Source of the DNA: a bacterium
Lineage (GTDB): Bacteria > Hinthialibacterota > Hinthialibacteria > OLB16
Assembly: GCA_022072055.1 (NCBI GenBank)
Contig: JAJVIK010000005.1
Location: forward strand, 62,001-126,000
DNA length: 64,000 nucleotides
Reading direction: 5' to 3'
Position numbers and translations under genes: made by a program
Notes under the pieces: model-generated
Seen by the model: the letters and a program-made list of their open reading frames with translations, nothing else
What the model was told of the DNA's origin: nothing
Databases searched by the model: none
Shown: piece after piece, positions 51,501 through 59,615 of the stretch
Position numbering within the stretch: position 1 is the stretch's first letter
Layout of the letters: every line of letters starts with the position of its first letter

Positions 51501-52221
51501 CAACGACCTCACCGAGGGACGAGTGACCGACGAGGCGGTCAACGCGCTCGGGATGGAGTGGGATCGATCGGGGAACGCGGATGTATCCGGGCACATCATC
51601 GGGAGCGCCCCGCAAGCAAACGGACCTTATGATGTCGTCGCGGGGGTTGGCCCCTCGGCGGATGCTTTTGTCCACCTCGGACTGACCAGCGACACGGCTT
51701 ACTTCTATCGCATCTATGAGGTCTCCCTGAACAAGGGGAACGGAAACGGTGTCCGGCAGCTCACCAACACCTTTGATGGCCGCACGCTGGCGCGACTGGC
51801 CAACGGGCGAGCGGAGGCGATTTCGCAGACCCGGATGCGGATCACCTGGGAGAGCGATGACGACCCGAGCACGCTCGGCTTCCTGGTCCGTCGCGCCACG
51901 CACCGAGACGCGCTCGGAGACTGCGGCGAAAACCCGGGAACCATCATCGGAGAGGTCCCCGCCTCCACGAACGAGGCCATCGACATGGGACTCCACGCCG
52001 ACAGCGTTTACTATTACGACCTCTGCCTGCTGGATGACCAAGGGAACAGCATGCGGTTGGAAAACACCTTCGCCGGGCGGACGATGAGCCTCGATCCGAA
52101 TGGGGATGGGATGGTGAACGTGAGAGACCTGCTTTGGATTCTGAATTCAGCCAGGGATGATGAGAATTCTCTGGAGGTGCTCATCGAGTTCTCGCTGGGG
52201 TGGGACGGTCAAATTCAATAG
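48532..52221 (+). CDS. Large secreted repeat protein with TPT linkers (1229 aa)
   Basis: GTG at 48532 is chosen because AGGAG lies 6 bases upstream. An odd N-terminus precedes a hydrophobic signal core (LGALLLLLFTLPAFA). Four copies of a 115-120-residue domain follow (about residues 45-160, 200-320, 355-470 and 508-623). Each has the pattern R(x)LP(x)xY(x)PG, then P(x)KGLIL(x)ET(x)PSGW, then ARWLL, and F(S/Q)GTL. TPT-rich linkers separate them, and a 255-residue one leads to a C-terminal module (882-1229) shared with the 2388-residue protein. The end carries DPNGDGMVNVRDLLWIL, EF-hand/dockerin-like. The repeats resemble unnamed adhesin-type domains of planctomycete-like secretomes. A palindromic repeat lies within the first 30 codons. 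Confidence 0.87.
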   Translation: MRNDRVSRGTGILLVGGWEKDRQDGCPPSLGALLLLLFTLPAFADITGSRSLPGSYVGATTAHVEIALTITGATPVYGAVVEETIPSGWNLASSSPTQDKFSSSTNKIAWLITDASGLDSQTLEYDVLVPLGQTGSSVFSGQIHYLLEDVETSVTMGGNTSLPQSTPTTTPTQTITGTPTQTGTPTNTATVTPTLNPLALSGSRDLPLDYSPGLPVEVSVFLDTDASVPLKGVILEETLPAGWSVTASTPAVDAFDSDSGKARWLLVDMTTVADQTVDYRLLPPITDTGNKTFSGSQSIRLSNTGYIITMGGETNLPKALPTSTPTVTPTFTRTLTHTQTATPTRTPTLDPNALIGTRNLPANYLPGEPLEVQVTLNLNEASPAKGLILQETVPSGWLVLDSTPGVDAFNSSSSQARWLLMDISGLPDSVVEYRVLSPITASGQQAFSGTLHVRAANSDYSLAVGGESLLPQGPPSLTPTRTITNTPTISPTRTRTPTRSPTIAPARVVGIRELPLQYAPGQTVSGRIRLEIGPESPPKGLIVSDQLPSGWLLLSSNPTANAFNSTSGEARWLLASIAGLGDGFVDFEALVPITESGAKSFQGTLSARLESSEYVIPVIGHNQVGQTPRATDTPSRTSTSTRTPTDSATFTPTTTSIPTHSFTPTGTSSFTPIPIDTDTPSATPTGTATLTKTPTPTHSGTQTPTATSSPTITETATGTDTQTPTQTVTHTVTESHTPSSTITETPTNTQIGAPTSTPTPTTTDTLPPTASASPTASGTDTPPLNTATVTRTGTATPSRSFTLTRTPTGSMTPSPTITQTPTATQFGAPSSTPTETATISGTATITVTPTDSRTPTPSATRTLTPSPSTSATATPSATVVGIPLLVDVIPDESITIGVGDAIFSFTFSHPMDRDRDPSVTFGTPPLYNIGLRFTPAPGWVDDFTWYGGVQLQSFVSDGLYTLRVTDARTATGASILPDTNHNFRFLKQNPNDLTEGRVTDEAVNALGMEWDRSGNADVSGHIIGSAPQANGPYDVVAGVGPSADAFVHLGLTSDTAYFYRIYEVSLNKGNGNGVRQLTNTFDGRTLARLANGRAEAISQTRMRITWESDDDPSTLGFLVRRATHRDALGDCGENPGTIIGEVPASTNEAIDMGLHADSVYYYDLCLLDDQGNSMRLENTFAGRTMSLDPNGDGMVNVRDLLWILNSARDDENSLEVLIEFSLGWDGQIQ
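48556..48612. repeat. Interspersed palindromic repeat in signal-peptide coding region
   Basis: Imperfect 21-base arms (48556-48576 with 48592-48612, 18 of 21 pairing) flank a 15-base G-rich loop. The arms begin GGGACAGGCATCCTG, a sequence type known as a REP-like interspersed element in several environmental genomes, where its reverse-strand translation is a hallmark (GTAILPVLF and DKQDACPTG). Confidence 0.75.
51478..51650 (+). repeat. Shared C-terminal module, copy 2 (DNA repeat)
   Basis: Partner of 45793-45965; see there for identity. It encodes residues about 983-1040 of the 1229-residue protein. Confidence 0.9.
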
Positions 52222-52304
52222 GACATGTCATTGACGGCGCCATGCCAGGGGTGGTTGCGCGTCATGCACGGTCTCCAGTGGTTTCACGGGAAGGAGAATC
52301 CGAC

Positions 52305-52967
52305 ATGATCAGGCTTGCCCGTCGCCACGCGCGTGAGGGATTCACCCTGCTCGAACTGCTCATCGTTGTCGCCATCATCCTGATCCTGATCGCCATCGCG
52401 CTACCAAACTTCATCGAGGCGCGGATTCGCGCGAAAGTGGCTCGGGCTGAGGCGGACATGCGCACTTTGGCCGTGGCGGTGGAATCCTATTACCAAGACC
52501 GAAGAATCTACCCGTACCCGAGTGTCGCCTCCCTGGACGCCACGCACTTGACGGATGGACTCAGGCTGCTTACCACGCCGATCTCGTACCTTACCGATCT
52601 CCCGACCGACCCCTTTTCACTGCCGGTTGAGGGATCGGTTGCGCTCCACTTCAGAGGCCCGAATTACAAACTTGTATCGACCACCCCGCTTCCAATAGGA
52701 TTGCCCCGAACGAACAATGTCGATGCTTATTTCCTCTACAGCTACGGTCCCAATCTTGATGATGAATCCACATACGGTGGTCAGTTCTGGCCGTTCAGTC
52801 AGTTGGACAACCCCTGTGCGTATTTGAACTCGACCAATCTGAAATCTTACTCCCCCACAAACGGGACCAAATCGGCCGGGGATATTCTCAGGTTCGGCGG
52901 GGAGTATCGAGCCGGGAATTGGTGCCTGGATGGCATCATCATCCGTGGGCGAAAACCAGGTGGGTGA
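52305..52967 (+). CDS. Type II/IV pseudopilin-like protein
   Basis: The 220-residue protein has the leader MIRLARRHAREG, site G/F and helix FTLLELLIVVAIILILIAIA, then LPNFIEARIRAKVARAEADM. The globular part has RTLAVAVESYYQDRRIYPYP. A C-terminal motif YSPTNGTKSAGDI repeats that of the two other pseudopilins, followed by an extra tail with Cys. ATG at 52305 is chosen, with AAGGAG about 10 bases upstream; the longer frame from 52200 overlaps the previous gene. Located after the surface-protein operon. Confidence 0.88.
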   Translation: MIRLARRHAREGFTLLELLIVVAIILILIAIALPNFIEARIRAKVARAEADMRTLAVAVESYYQDRRIYPYPSVASLDATHLTDGLRLLTTPISYLTDLPTDPFSLPVEGSVALHFRGPNYKLVSTTPLPIGLPRTNNVDAYFLYSYGPNLDDESTYGGQFWPFSQLDNPCAYLNSTNLKSYSPTNGTKSAGDILRFGGEYRAGNWCLDGIIIRGRKPGG

Positions 52968-53175
52968 ATCGCATCTCCAGCCGAACCCTACTCGGAGTCA
53001 CTCATCCATTATCTTCTGCCGGTCCGAGGACGGGGTTCTTGGCAAGGTAGACTCCCTTCCCCACCGAATCTAAGGTTGCCGGAGTGAGAGTTTCACTTTG
53101 GAGAAGAATTCTGACTGGCGCCCTGCTTCGCCAATGATTATAATTGTCTCTGGCTTCGAGGAGGCGACAAGCCGG

Positions 53176-56040
53176 ATGACAGAACCTCGTCCTCAACCAG
53201 CCACGGGGGATTTCTCGGCGGGGCCCGGGACGCCGCTCAGCCGAAAGATCGCCCGGATTCGACCGTCCGCGCGATCCGGGGGAATGGTCGTGGGTGGGCT
53301 GCCAACCCTTCTCTTGTTGATCTTTGCGCTCTCCCTTGTCGGATTGACCTTGTTGATGTGGGTTGCCCCGCCGATCGGAGGGTGGGAAACCGTGGTCGGA
53401 GCGGGAGTGCTCATGGCCCTTTCCTGGCCCGTCGCTCGCTTTTGGAAAACTCAATCCGCGCGGAGCGCCAGCGTGAACGGCTTGGGTCTTGTCGGAGACT
53501 GGTCTCTCGCGGTCGACAGCATGCCGGACCTGATCATGGTCTTGGACTCGAACCATGAGGTTCGACAGGTGAATCGCGCGCTTGCCCAGCGACTGAATTT
53601 GGAACCGGAGGCGGTCATCGGCCATAAGTGCTTCGAGCTGGTGCATGACACTTCGTGTCCCGTGGACATCTGCCCTCACCGCAAGGTCATGGAGGATGGC
53701 GTCGAGCACGCCGCTGAAGTCTATGAGCCTCGATTGAACAGCCATTTCTTGGTGACCTGCACGCCGCTCCATGACCCATCAGGTCAACTTCTGGGGTCGT
53801 TGCACGTCATGCGGGATATATCGAGGCTGAAGCAGTCCGAGGAGGAACTGCACGGAGCGATCATCGAGATCAATAAGGTCAACGACGGGCTCCGAGCGGT
53901 CAACGAGCTGCATCAGGCCCTCTTTCGATGCCGGTCCGTGGAGGATGTGGCCAAGGTCATGACCGACACACTGGTTCGGAGCTTTGAAGCTCACTTCGCC
54001 CGTCTCTGGATTCGCCGTCCCGCCGATCTCTGCTGCGAATGCGCGCTCGCCGCGCACTGTCCCAGCAAGAGGGAATGCCTTCACTTGCTTTCCAGCTCGG
54101 GGCGTTACACGCATATCGATGGTGATCATCGCAGGGTCCCCTTGGGAGCCTTCAAGATCGGGCTTATCGCGGAAGGACGTGGAAAGACGATCTCGAATGA
54201 TGTCGTGAACGATGAGCGCGTCCACAACCGGGAGTGGGCGGCATCCCTTGGGCTGAGATCGTTCGCGGGGATTCCCCTTGAGAGCGAGGGAAAGGTGGTC
54301 GGAGTCCTTGCGATGTTCTCGCGCGAGTTCCTGTCGCCCAGCCTGCTCGCCACGCTGGAGCTCCTCGCGAAGCTCGCCACCGCGGCGATCGGGAATGTCC
54401 GTCAGATCGAGGAACTGAAAGTCGCCGAAAGGAGCGCAACGGCCGCCGCTCAGGCCAAGAGCCAATTCCTCGCGACCATGAGCCATGAAATCCGCACGCC
54501 GTTGAACGGCGTTCTGGGGATGAACGGCCTCCTCCTGGACACGGATCTCACCCCTGAGCAGCGCAATTTCACCGAGATCGCGATGAACAGCGCGAATTCC
54601 CTTTTGACCATCATCAACGACATCCTGGACTTCTCAAAGATCGAGGCGGGAAGACTGGACTTGGAGACCTTGGATTTCAATCTCCGAGACTTGCTTGAGG
54701 AGATGGGTGACTCGCTGGCTCCGAAGGCCCAGGAAAAGGGATTGGAGTTCATCTGCATGGTGGACCCTGAAGTCCCCTCCGCCGTCCGCGGCGATCCTGG
54801 AAGGCTTCGTCAGATCCTGACAAACCTCATCGGAAACGCCATCAAGTTCACCGAAAGGGGGGAGATTTCCCTTCGGGTCCAATCCGAGGCGAGCTTCGAG
54901 AAAGAGGTCACAATCCGCTTCTCAGTCGCCGACACGGGCATTGGGATCCCGAGTGAGAAGGTGGAACTCCTGTTTGAACCGTTCACCCAAGCGGATTCAT
55001 CCACGACGCGGAGATACGGAGGGACGGGGCTTGGGCTTTCCATCACCAAGCAGCTTGTGGAACTGATGCGCGGAACCCTGAGCGTGCACAGCGAGGTGGG
55101 GAGCGGCTCCACCTTTGCATTCACGGTCGTGTTTGAGCGCGGTTCGCGGTCAAGCAGCAGTTCGGAATTGCATTTCCGGGACATTCGGGGAATGCGCGTG
55201 CTCGCGGTCGATGACAATGAGACCAACCGGTTTCTGCTTCGACGTCAGCTCCAATCCTGGGGTTGCGACTCCGAGGAGGCGGCCAATGGGGAGATTGCCC
55301 TTGCCAAGCTGCGCGAGGCCGTTGAGCGGGGAGCTCCCTTCGAGGTCGCCATCGTGGACATGCAGATGCCGATCATGGACGGGGAAACGCTCGGGAGGAG
55401 AATCAAGGGGGACCCCGACCTCAAGGACATCCCCCTGGTCATGATGACTTCCATCGGGCAGCGCGGGGACGCCTCCCGGATGAAGGAGATCGGATTCGCG
55501 GCTTACCTGACGAAACCGGTCAAGCGCGCGCAGCTCTTCGATTGCCTGACGACCATCGCCAGTCTCCGAGCAGCTGGGGAGAGCCTCGCGGAAAAGCCGA
55601 TTATCACGCGCCACACGCTCCGTGAGGGAACCACCGGTCCCAAGCTCCGGATACTCCTTGCCGAGGACAACCGCACCAATCAGCTGGTCGCGCTCAAGAT
55701 TCTGGAGAATATCGGATACCGTGCTGACGCGGTCGCAAACGGACTCGAGGCGATCGGGGCGCTTGAGCTGGCCCCTTACGATCTGGTGTTGATGGATGTA
55801 CAGATGCCCGAACTTGACGGGCTCGAAGCCACGCGGAGGATCAGGGCCGCCGATTCCAACGTGTTGGACCGTCAAATCCCGATTGTGGCCATGACCGCTC
55901 ACGCGATGCAGGGGGATCGCGAGGCGTGCCTGGAGTCCGGGATGGATGATTACATCTCGAAGCCGATTAACCGCGAGGAACTCTCGCGCGTCATCGAAAG
56001 AGTGTGTTCATCTGTGCTCAGGCCCGGCGCCACCGGATGA
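53176..56040 (+). CDS. Hybrid sensor histidine kinase with two receiver domains
   Basis: The 954-residue protein has two transmembrane segments (about residues 40-90), a PAS domain ([20 protein letters not shown]) with [10 protein letters not shown], and a GAF domain. The GAF domain contains a cysteine-rich insertion, [16 protein letters not shown], before [15 protein letters not shown]. The kinase core has [18 protein letters not shown] with phospho-acceptor H437, an N box ([16 protein letters not shown]), G1 box (DTGIGIP) and G2 box (GGTGLGLSI). Two receivers follow with D728 (IVDMQMP) and D874 (LMDVQMP). Signal output is by phosphorelay; no HPt domain is visible. The ATG start at 53176 is a judgement: GAGGAGG lies about 11 bases upstream, while the longer TTG start adds an unlikely leader. 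No target regulator is adjacent. Confidence 0.88.
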   Translation: MTEPRPQPATGDFSAGPGTPLSRKIARIRPSARSGGMVVGGLPTLLLLIFALSLVGLTLLMWVAPPIGGWETVVGAGVLMALSWPVARFWKTQSARSASVNGLGLVGDWSLAVDSMPDLIMVLDSNHEVRQVNRALAQRLNLEPEAVIGHKCFELVHDTSCPVDICPHRKVMEDGVEHAAEVYEPRLNSHFLVTCTPLHDPSGQLLGSLHVMRDISRLKQSEEELHGAIIEINKVNDGLRAVNELHQALFRCRSVEDVAKVMTDTLVRSFEAHFARLWIRRPADLCCECALAAHCPSKRECLHLLSSSGRYTHIDGDHRRVPLGAFKIGLIAEGRGKTISNDVVNDERVHNREWAASLGLRSFAGIPLESEGKVVGVLAMFSREFLSPSLLATLELLAKLATAAIGNVRQIEELKVAERSATAAAQAKSQFLATMSHEIRTPLNGVLGMNGLLLDTDLTPEQRNFTEIAMNSANSLLTIINDILDFSKIEAGRLDLETLDFNLRDLLEEMGDSLAPKAQEKGLEFICMVDPEVPSAVRGDPGRLRQILTNLIGNAIKFTERGEISLRVQSEASFEKEVTIRFSVADTGIGIPSEKVELLFEPFTQADSSTTRRYGGTGLGLSITKQLVELMRGTLSVHSEVGSGSTFAFTVVFERGSRSSSSSELHFRDIRGMRVLAVDDNETNRFLLRRQLQSWGCDSEEAANGEIALAKLREAVERGAPFEVAIVDMQMPIMDGETLGRRIKGDPDLKDIPLVMMTSIGQRGDASRMKEIGFAAYLTKPVKRAQLFDCLTTIASLRAAGESLAEKPIITRHTLREGTTGPKLRILLAEDNRTNQLVALKILENIGYRADAVANGLEAIGALELAPYDLVLMDVQMPELDGLEATRRIRAADSNVLDRQIPIVAMTAHAMQGDREACLESGMDDYISKPINREELSRVIERVCSSVLRPGATG

Positions 56041-56188
56041 TTTCATCGACCAAGAAACACCCCCCGCGCATCGATTTCGGGCGCTTTTTGGGCGGGCCTA
56101 GAATTCGCTCTTCCCCCGGTCCTGTTTCCCGTCCGTTCCGTGGAGGCACTCCTTTTCTACCGACCCGGTTTTGCCGATGATAGGAACC

Positions 56189-56776
56189 ATGAAACCGAGA
56201 CGCGCCAAAACCACCCGAAAAACCAACGAAACGGAGATCACCGCCGAAATGGTGCTGGATGGCGCCGGGAAGCGCTCGATTTCCACCGGAATCGGGTTTT
56301 TCGACCACATGTTGGACCACCTCTCCAAGCACAGCGGGATCAGCCTCATGCTCAAGGCCAAGGGAGACCTCGAGGTGGACTCTCACCACACGGTCGAGGA
56401 TGTCGGAATTGTGCTGGGGCAGCTCCTCGCCGAGGCCATCGGGGACGCCCGCGGAATCGCGCGCTATGGGTCCGTGTCGGTTCCCATGGAAGAGGCTTTG
56501 GTGGACGCCGCCATTGACCTCTGTGGGCGCGGGAACCTGGTCTATAATGTGCCCACCACTCAGCCCAAGGTGGGGGACTTTGACGCCGAGCTCGGGCGCG
56601 AGTTTTTCCAGGCTATCTCCCGCGGCGGAAGGTTCACCCTGCACCTGAATCTCCGTTACGGCGAGAATCAGCACCACATCCTCGAGGCGGCGTTCAAGGC
56701 CTTTGCCCAAGCGCTGCGCCAGGCGATTGCGCTCACCGGGCAGGACGAAATCCCCTCCACCAAAGGGGTCCTCTAA
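56189..56776 (+). CDS. hisB: Imidazoleglycerol-phosphate dehydratase
   Basis: HisB (IGPD) makes imidazole acetol phosphate in histidine synthesis. The 195-residue form has duplicated His-rich motifs that bind two Mn2+: GFFDHMLDHL, DSHHTVEDVGI, EENQHHILEA-type (GENQHHILEAAFKAFA). It lacks the fused phosphatase of enteric HisB. ATG at 56189 gives the standard length; in-frame ATG 56177 and TTG 56171 are alternatives. argH begins 8 bases after its stop; no other his gene is present. Confidence 0.96.
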   Translation: MKPRRAKTTRKTNETEITAEMVLDGAGKRSISTGIGFFDHMLDHLSKHSGISLMLKAKGDLEVDSHHTVEDVGIVLGQLLAEAIGDARGIARYGSVSVPMEEALVDAAIDLCGRGNLVYNVPTTQPKVGDFDAELGREFFQAISRGGRFTLHLNLRYGENQHHILEAAFKAFAQALRQAIALTGQDEIPSTKGVL

Positions 56777-56784
56777 CCACCCGC

Positions 56785-58314
56785 ATGTCAAACGGCCGGG
56801 AAACCAAAGTATCCGCCCCTGTCTGGTCGCATTCCCCTGAGGAAACCGGGGAGATTCGCGAGCGGCTGGTCGCGTTCTGCGCCGGACGGGATGTGGAGCC
56901 GCTCCCCGCCTGTGACGAAGCGCTTCTGCATGAAGACCTCGCCACCAACGAGGCCTCCACGCTCGCGCTCTGCGCGGCCGGAGTATTCAGTCGCAAAGAG
57001 GCCGCGGAGATCTGCTCGGCGCTTCAACACCTGCGTCGCGAAATCGAGCAGGGATACATCCGTCTCGACCCGCGGTATGAGGATGTGCACATCAACATCG
57101 AGGAACTCCTGCGCGCCTACGCGGGCGAGGTCGCGGGGAAAATTCATAGCGGGCGCAGCCGAAATGATCAGGTCGCCTGCGATATCCGCCTGTGGCAAAG
57201 GGATCGTGTGCTTGCCCACCTGGGAAACCTGATCGAGACCATCCGAGCGTTCATCCAGCGCGCGGAGGCGGAGAAGGCCACTGTAATGCCGGGGTTTTCG
57301 CACCATCAGCGCGCCTTTGTCACAACCTTCGGGCATCTGCTCGCGGCGCATGCCGAGGCGTGGCTGCGGGATGTGGAGCGCGGCCTCGCGCTTTTCTCTC
57401 GGATCAATCGCTGCCCGCTCGGCGCGGCCGCCGGATTCGGGACCTCCTGGCCGATTGACCGCGACCAACTCGCGTCCTTTCTAGGGTTCGAGGGGTTGAT
57501 CGAGAACTCGCTGGATGCGGTCTCAAGCCGCTTGGAGGTGGAGGCGGATGTGGCCGGGTGGATCGCGCTCTGGATGACCCACTGCTCCGCGCTGGCGCAG
57601 GACTTGATCCTGTTTTCCATGGAGGAGTTCCGCTGGGTGTGTCTTTCTCCGGAAACCACGACCGGCTCCTCGATCATGCCGCAGAAGCGCAACCCGGATT
57701 TTGCCGAGGTGATCAAGGGGAAAACCGCGCTCGCACACGGGGCGCTCGCAAGCCTCCTGTCGCTGGGGAAGGGGCAGCCATCCGGGTATCATCGCGACAG
57801 TCAGTATTCCAAACAAATCGGGCAGGATCTCTGGGGCGAGGCGTTCCAGATTCCGGAGATCCTGCGGATCGTGATCGAGACGGCGGAGCTGGACCGTGAG
57901 CGGATGCGCGCGGCCACTCGCGGCGGGTTTCTTGAGGCGGCGGAGTGGGCGGACTACATCGCGCGCGAGGCCAAGATTCCGTTCCGCGAAGTCTACACGG
58001 CCATCGGGCAGGCGGTGGACCGCGCGCGCAAGAAGGGGCGCCTTGACGCCCGGACAGTCAACGCGACGCTCAAGGAGCGCGGCATCTCCTATCGGGTGGA
58101 TGAGAAAGCCGCCGCGCGCTTCGAGTCGCCGGAGGGACTGCTTGCGGCGCGCGCGACCAAAGGCTCGCCCAACCCGAGTCTGGCGGAGGCGCATTTGACG
58201 CGCCTGCGGTCCGAAGTGGAGAAACACGCCAAAGCGATTCGCGCGGCGGAACGAAAGATCTCGGCCGCGGAGAAATCGCGGCTGGCTGAGATCGCGCGTT
58301 TGGCGAAGGGCTGA
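56785..58314 (+). CDS. argH: Argininosuccinate lyase
   Basis: ArgH splits argininosuccinate into arginine and fumarate. The 509-residue protein contains EDVHINIEELL, HSGRSRNDQVACDIRLW, FSHHQRAFVTTFGH and the signature GSSIMPQKRNPDFAEV with the catalytic Ser loop. It is some 40-50 residues longer than typical ArgH because of a charged C-terminal tail (LRSEVEKHAKAIRAAERK) and a modest N-terminal extension. argG and the earlier arg genes are elsewhere. ruvC starts two bases after its stop. Confidence 0.96.
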   Translation: MSNGRETKVSAPVWSHSPEETGEIRERLVAFCAGRDVEPLPACDEALLHEDLATNEASTLALCAAGVFSRKEAAEICSALQHLRREIEQGYIRLDPRYEDVHINIEELLRAYAGEVAGKIHSGRSRNDQVACDIRLWQRDRVLAHLGNLIETIRAFIQRAEAEKATVMPGFSHHQRAFVTTFGHLLAAHAEAWLRDVERGLALFSRINRCPLGAAAGFGTSWPIDRDQLASFLGFEGLIENSLDAVSSRLEVEADVAGWIALWMTHCSALAQDLILFSMEEFRWVCLSPETTTGSSIMPQKRNPDFAEVIKGKTALAHGALASLLSLGKGQPSGYHRDSQYSKQIGQDLWGEAFQIPEILRIVIETAELDRERMRAATRGGFLEAAEWADYIAREAKIPFREVYTAIGQAVDRARKKGRLDARTVNATLKERGISYRVDEKAAARFESPEGLLAARATKGSPNPSLAEAHLTRLRSEVEKHAKAIRAAERKISAAEKSRLAEIARLAKG

Positions 58315-58316
58315 CC

Positions 58317-58883
58317 TTGCGGATTCTGGGGATTGATCCGGGGCTTCAGATCACCGGTTATGGACTGATCGAAACCGGTCCGGGCGGACCGCGCCTCTTG
58401 GAGGCGGGGTGCCTGAAGAGCACCGCAGCCTCGTCGCTTGAGCGGCGCCTGGCGGAGCTCGCCGCGGGCATCCGTGAAGTGCTGGCGGAGGGGCAGCCGG
58501 AGAGCGTGGCGGTGGAGGCGCTTTTCTCCAGTTACAAGCACCCGACCTCCGCGCTGCAGATGGCGCACGCTCGCGGGGTCCTGTTCCTCGCGGCGGCGGA
58601 GGCGGGTTTGCCGGTGTTTGCCTATCCTCCCGCGCGCGTGAAAAAGGCCCTGGTGGGTCGTGGCGCGGCCACGAAGAGTCAGATGCAGTCGATGATTCAG
58701 AGCGTGTTCGGACTGGAGAAGCCGCCCTCGCCCCCGGATGTGGCCGATGCCCTGGCGGTGGCGCTCTGTCACGCGAGCGCGATGGGCAAGGGGAATTTGA
58801 CCTCCAAGAGGCGTGGGCGCGGGGCGATGCCGGACTGGCTTCAAGAGGCCATCGAGAAATCCAGGAAGAAGCCGAGAACATGA
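58317..58883 (+). CDS. ruvC: Holliday junction resolvase RuvC
   Basis: RuvC nicks Holliday junctions. The 188-residue protein begins MRILGIDPG with D7, has VAVEALFSSYKHPTSALQMAHARGV with E67, and PPDVADALAVALCH with the carboxylate pair that completes the metal site. A basic C-terminal tail extends it beyond the usual 165 residues. It starts at TTG, two bases after argH, and its TGA overlaps the ruvA ATG (ATGA). Confidence 0.95.
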   Translation: MRILGIDPGLQITGYGLIETGPGGPRLLEAGCLKSTAASSLERRLAELAAGIREVLAEGQPESVAVEALFSSYKHPTSALQMAHARGVLFLAAAEAGLPVFAYPPARVKKALVGRGAATKSQMQSMIQSVFGLEKPPSPPDVADALAVALCHASAMGKGNLTSKRRGRGAMPDWLQEAIEKSRKKPRT

Positions 58884-59512
58884 TTTCGCAGATTGAGGGG
58901 ACCATTCGGCGGCTGCTTGAAAACCGAGTCGAGCTCGATGTGGGAGGGCTAACCTATGAGGTCTTGCTTCCCTCGCGAGCCTACCAGCAGCTCCGTCACC
59001 ACGAGCAGGAGAAGCCGGTCCGGTTGTACACCTTCCACTATCTGGAAGGGGGCATGACCGGGACTCCGATCCCGCGCCTGGTGGGGTTCATCTCCGAGCT
59101 GGACCGTGATTTCTTCCACCTCCTCCGGACAGTTAAGAACATCGGGGTGAAGACCGCGCTCGCCTCGATGATCCTCCCGGTGTCCCAATACGCCCGCGCG
59201 ATCGAGCACGAAGATATCCCGACCCTTAAGGGGCTGCCGGAGGTCGGCCCGGCGACCGCCAAGCGGATTATCGCCGAGCTCAAGGGAAAGCTGGTCAAGT
59301 TCATGCTGATGCCCGAGGAAGGTCCGCTCGCGGCGCTGCCTGTTGCCGCCGATTACCGAGCCGAGGCGGTGGAGGTGCTGCTGCAACTGGGCAAACGTCG
59401 CGCGGAGGCGGAGGACTGGGTGGCCCGGGCGGCGAGTCAGTTCCCGGACATCCGTGAGAGCGACCGCCTGCTTGCGGAGATCTTCAAGCTGTTTGGGGCC
59501 CCGGGGGGGTAG
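58880..59512 (+). CDS. ruvA: Holliday junction DNA helicase subunit RuvA
   Basis: RuvA binds junctions and loads RuvB. The 210-residue protein has an OB fold (MISQIEGTIRRL, VELDVGGLTYEV), helix-hairpin-helix motifs (NIGVKTALASM, GLPEVGPATAKRIIAEL) and a C-terminal domain III for RuvB contact. Domain I is unusual in having EGGMTGTPIPRLVGF where the family has REDAxxLYGF. ruvB is not in this stretch. Confidence 0.93.
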   Translation: MISQIEGTIRRLLENRVELDVGGLTYEVLLPSRAYQQLRHHEQEKPVRLYTFHYLEGGMTGTPIPRLVGFISELDRDFFHLLRTVKNIGVKTALASMILPVSQYARAIEHEDIPTLKGLPEVGPATAKRIIAELKGKLVKFMLMPEEGPLAALPVAADYRAEAVEVLLQLGKRRAEAEDWVARAASQFPDIRESDRLLAEIFKLFGAPGG

Positions 59513-59545
59513 AGCCTTCCGCCCTTTTCCGTCCGATTCCGAGGC

Positions 59546-59574
59546 TTGTCCCTTCCTTCCGCTTGGAAGATAGT
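59546..59574 (+). promoter_or_regulatory. Possible promoter of the GH32 operon
   Basis: TTGTCC (59546-59551) and GATAGT (59569-59574) are separated by 17 bases, 41 bases before the ATG at 59616. Confidence 0.4.
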
Positions 59575-59615
59575 ACTTCCGGCTCGTTTTTCATTTCATT
59601 CGAGGGGGCATTCTC

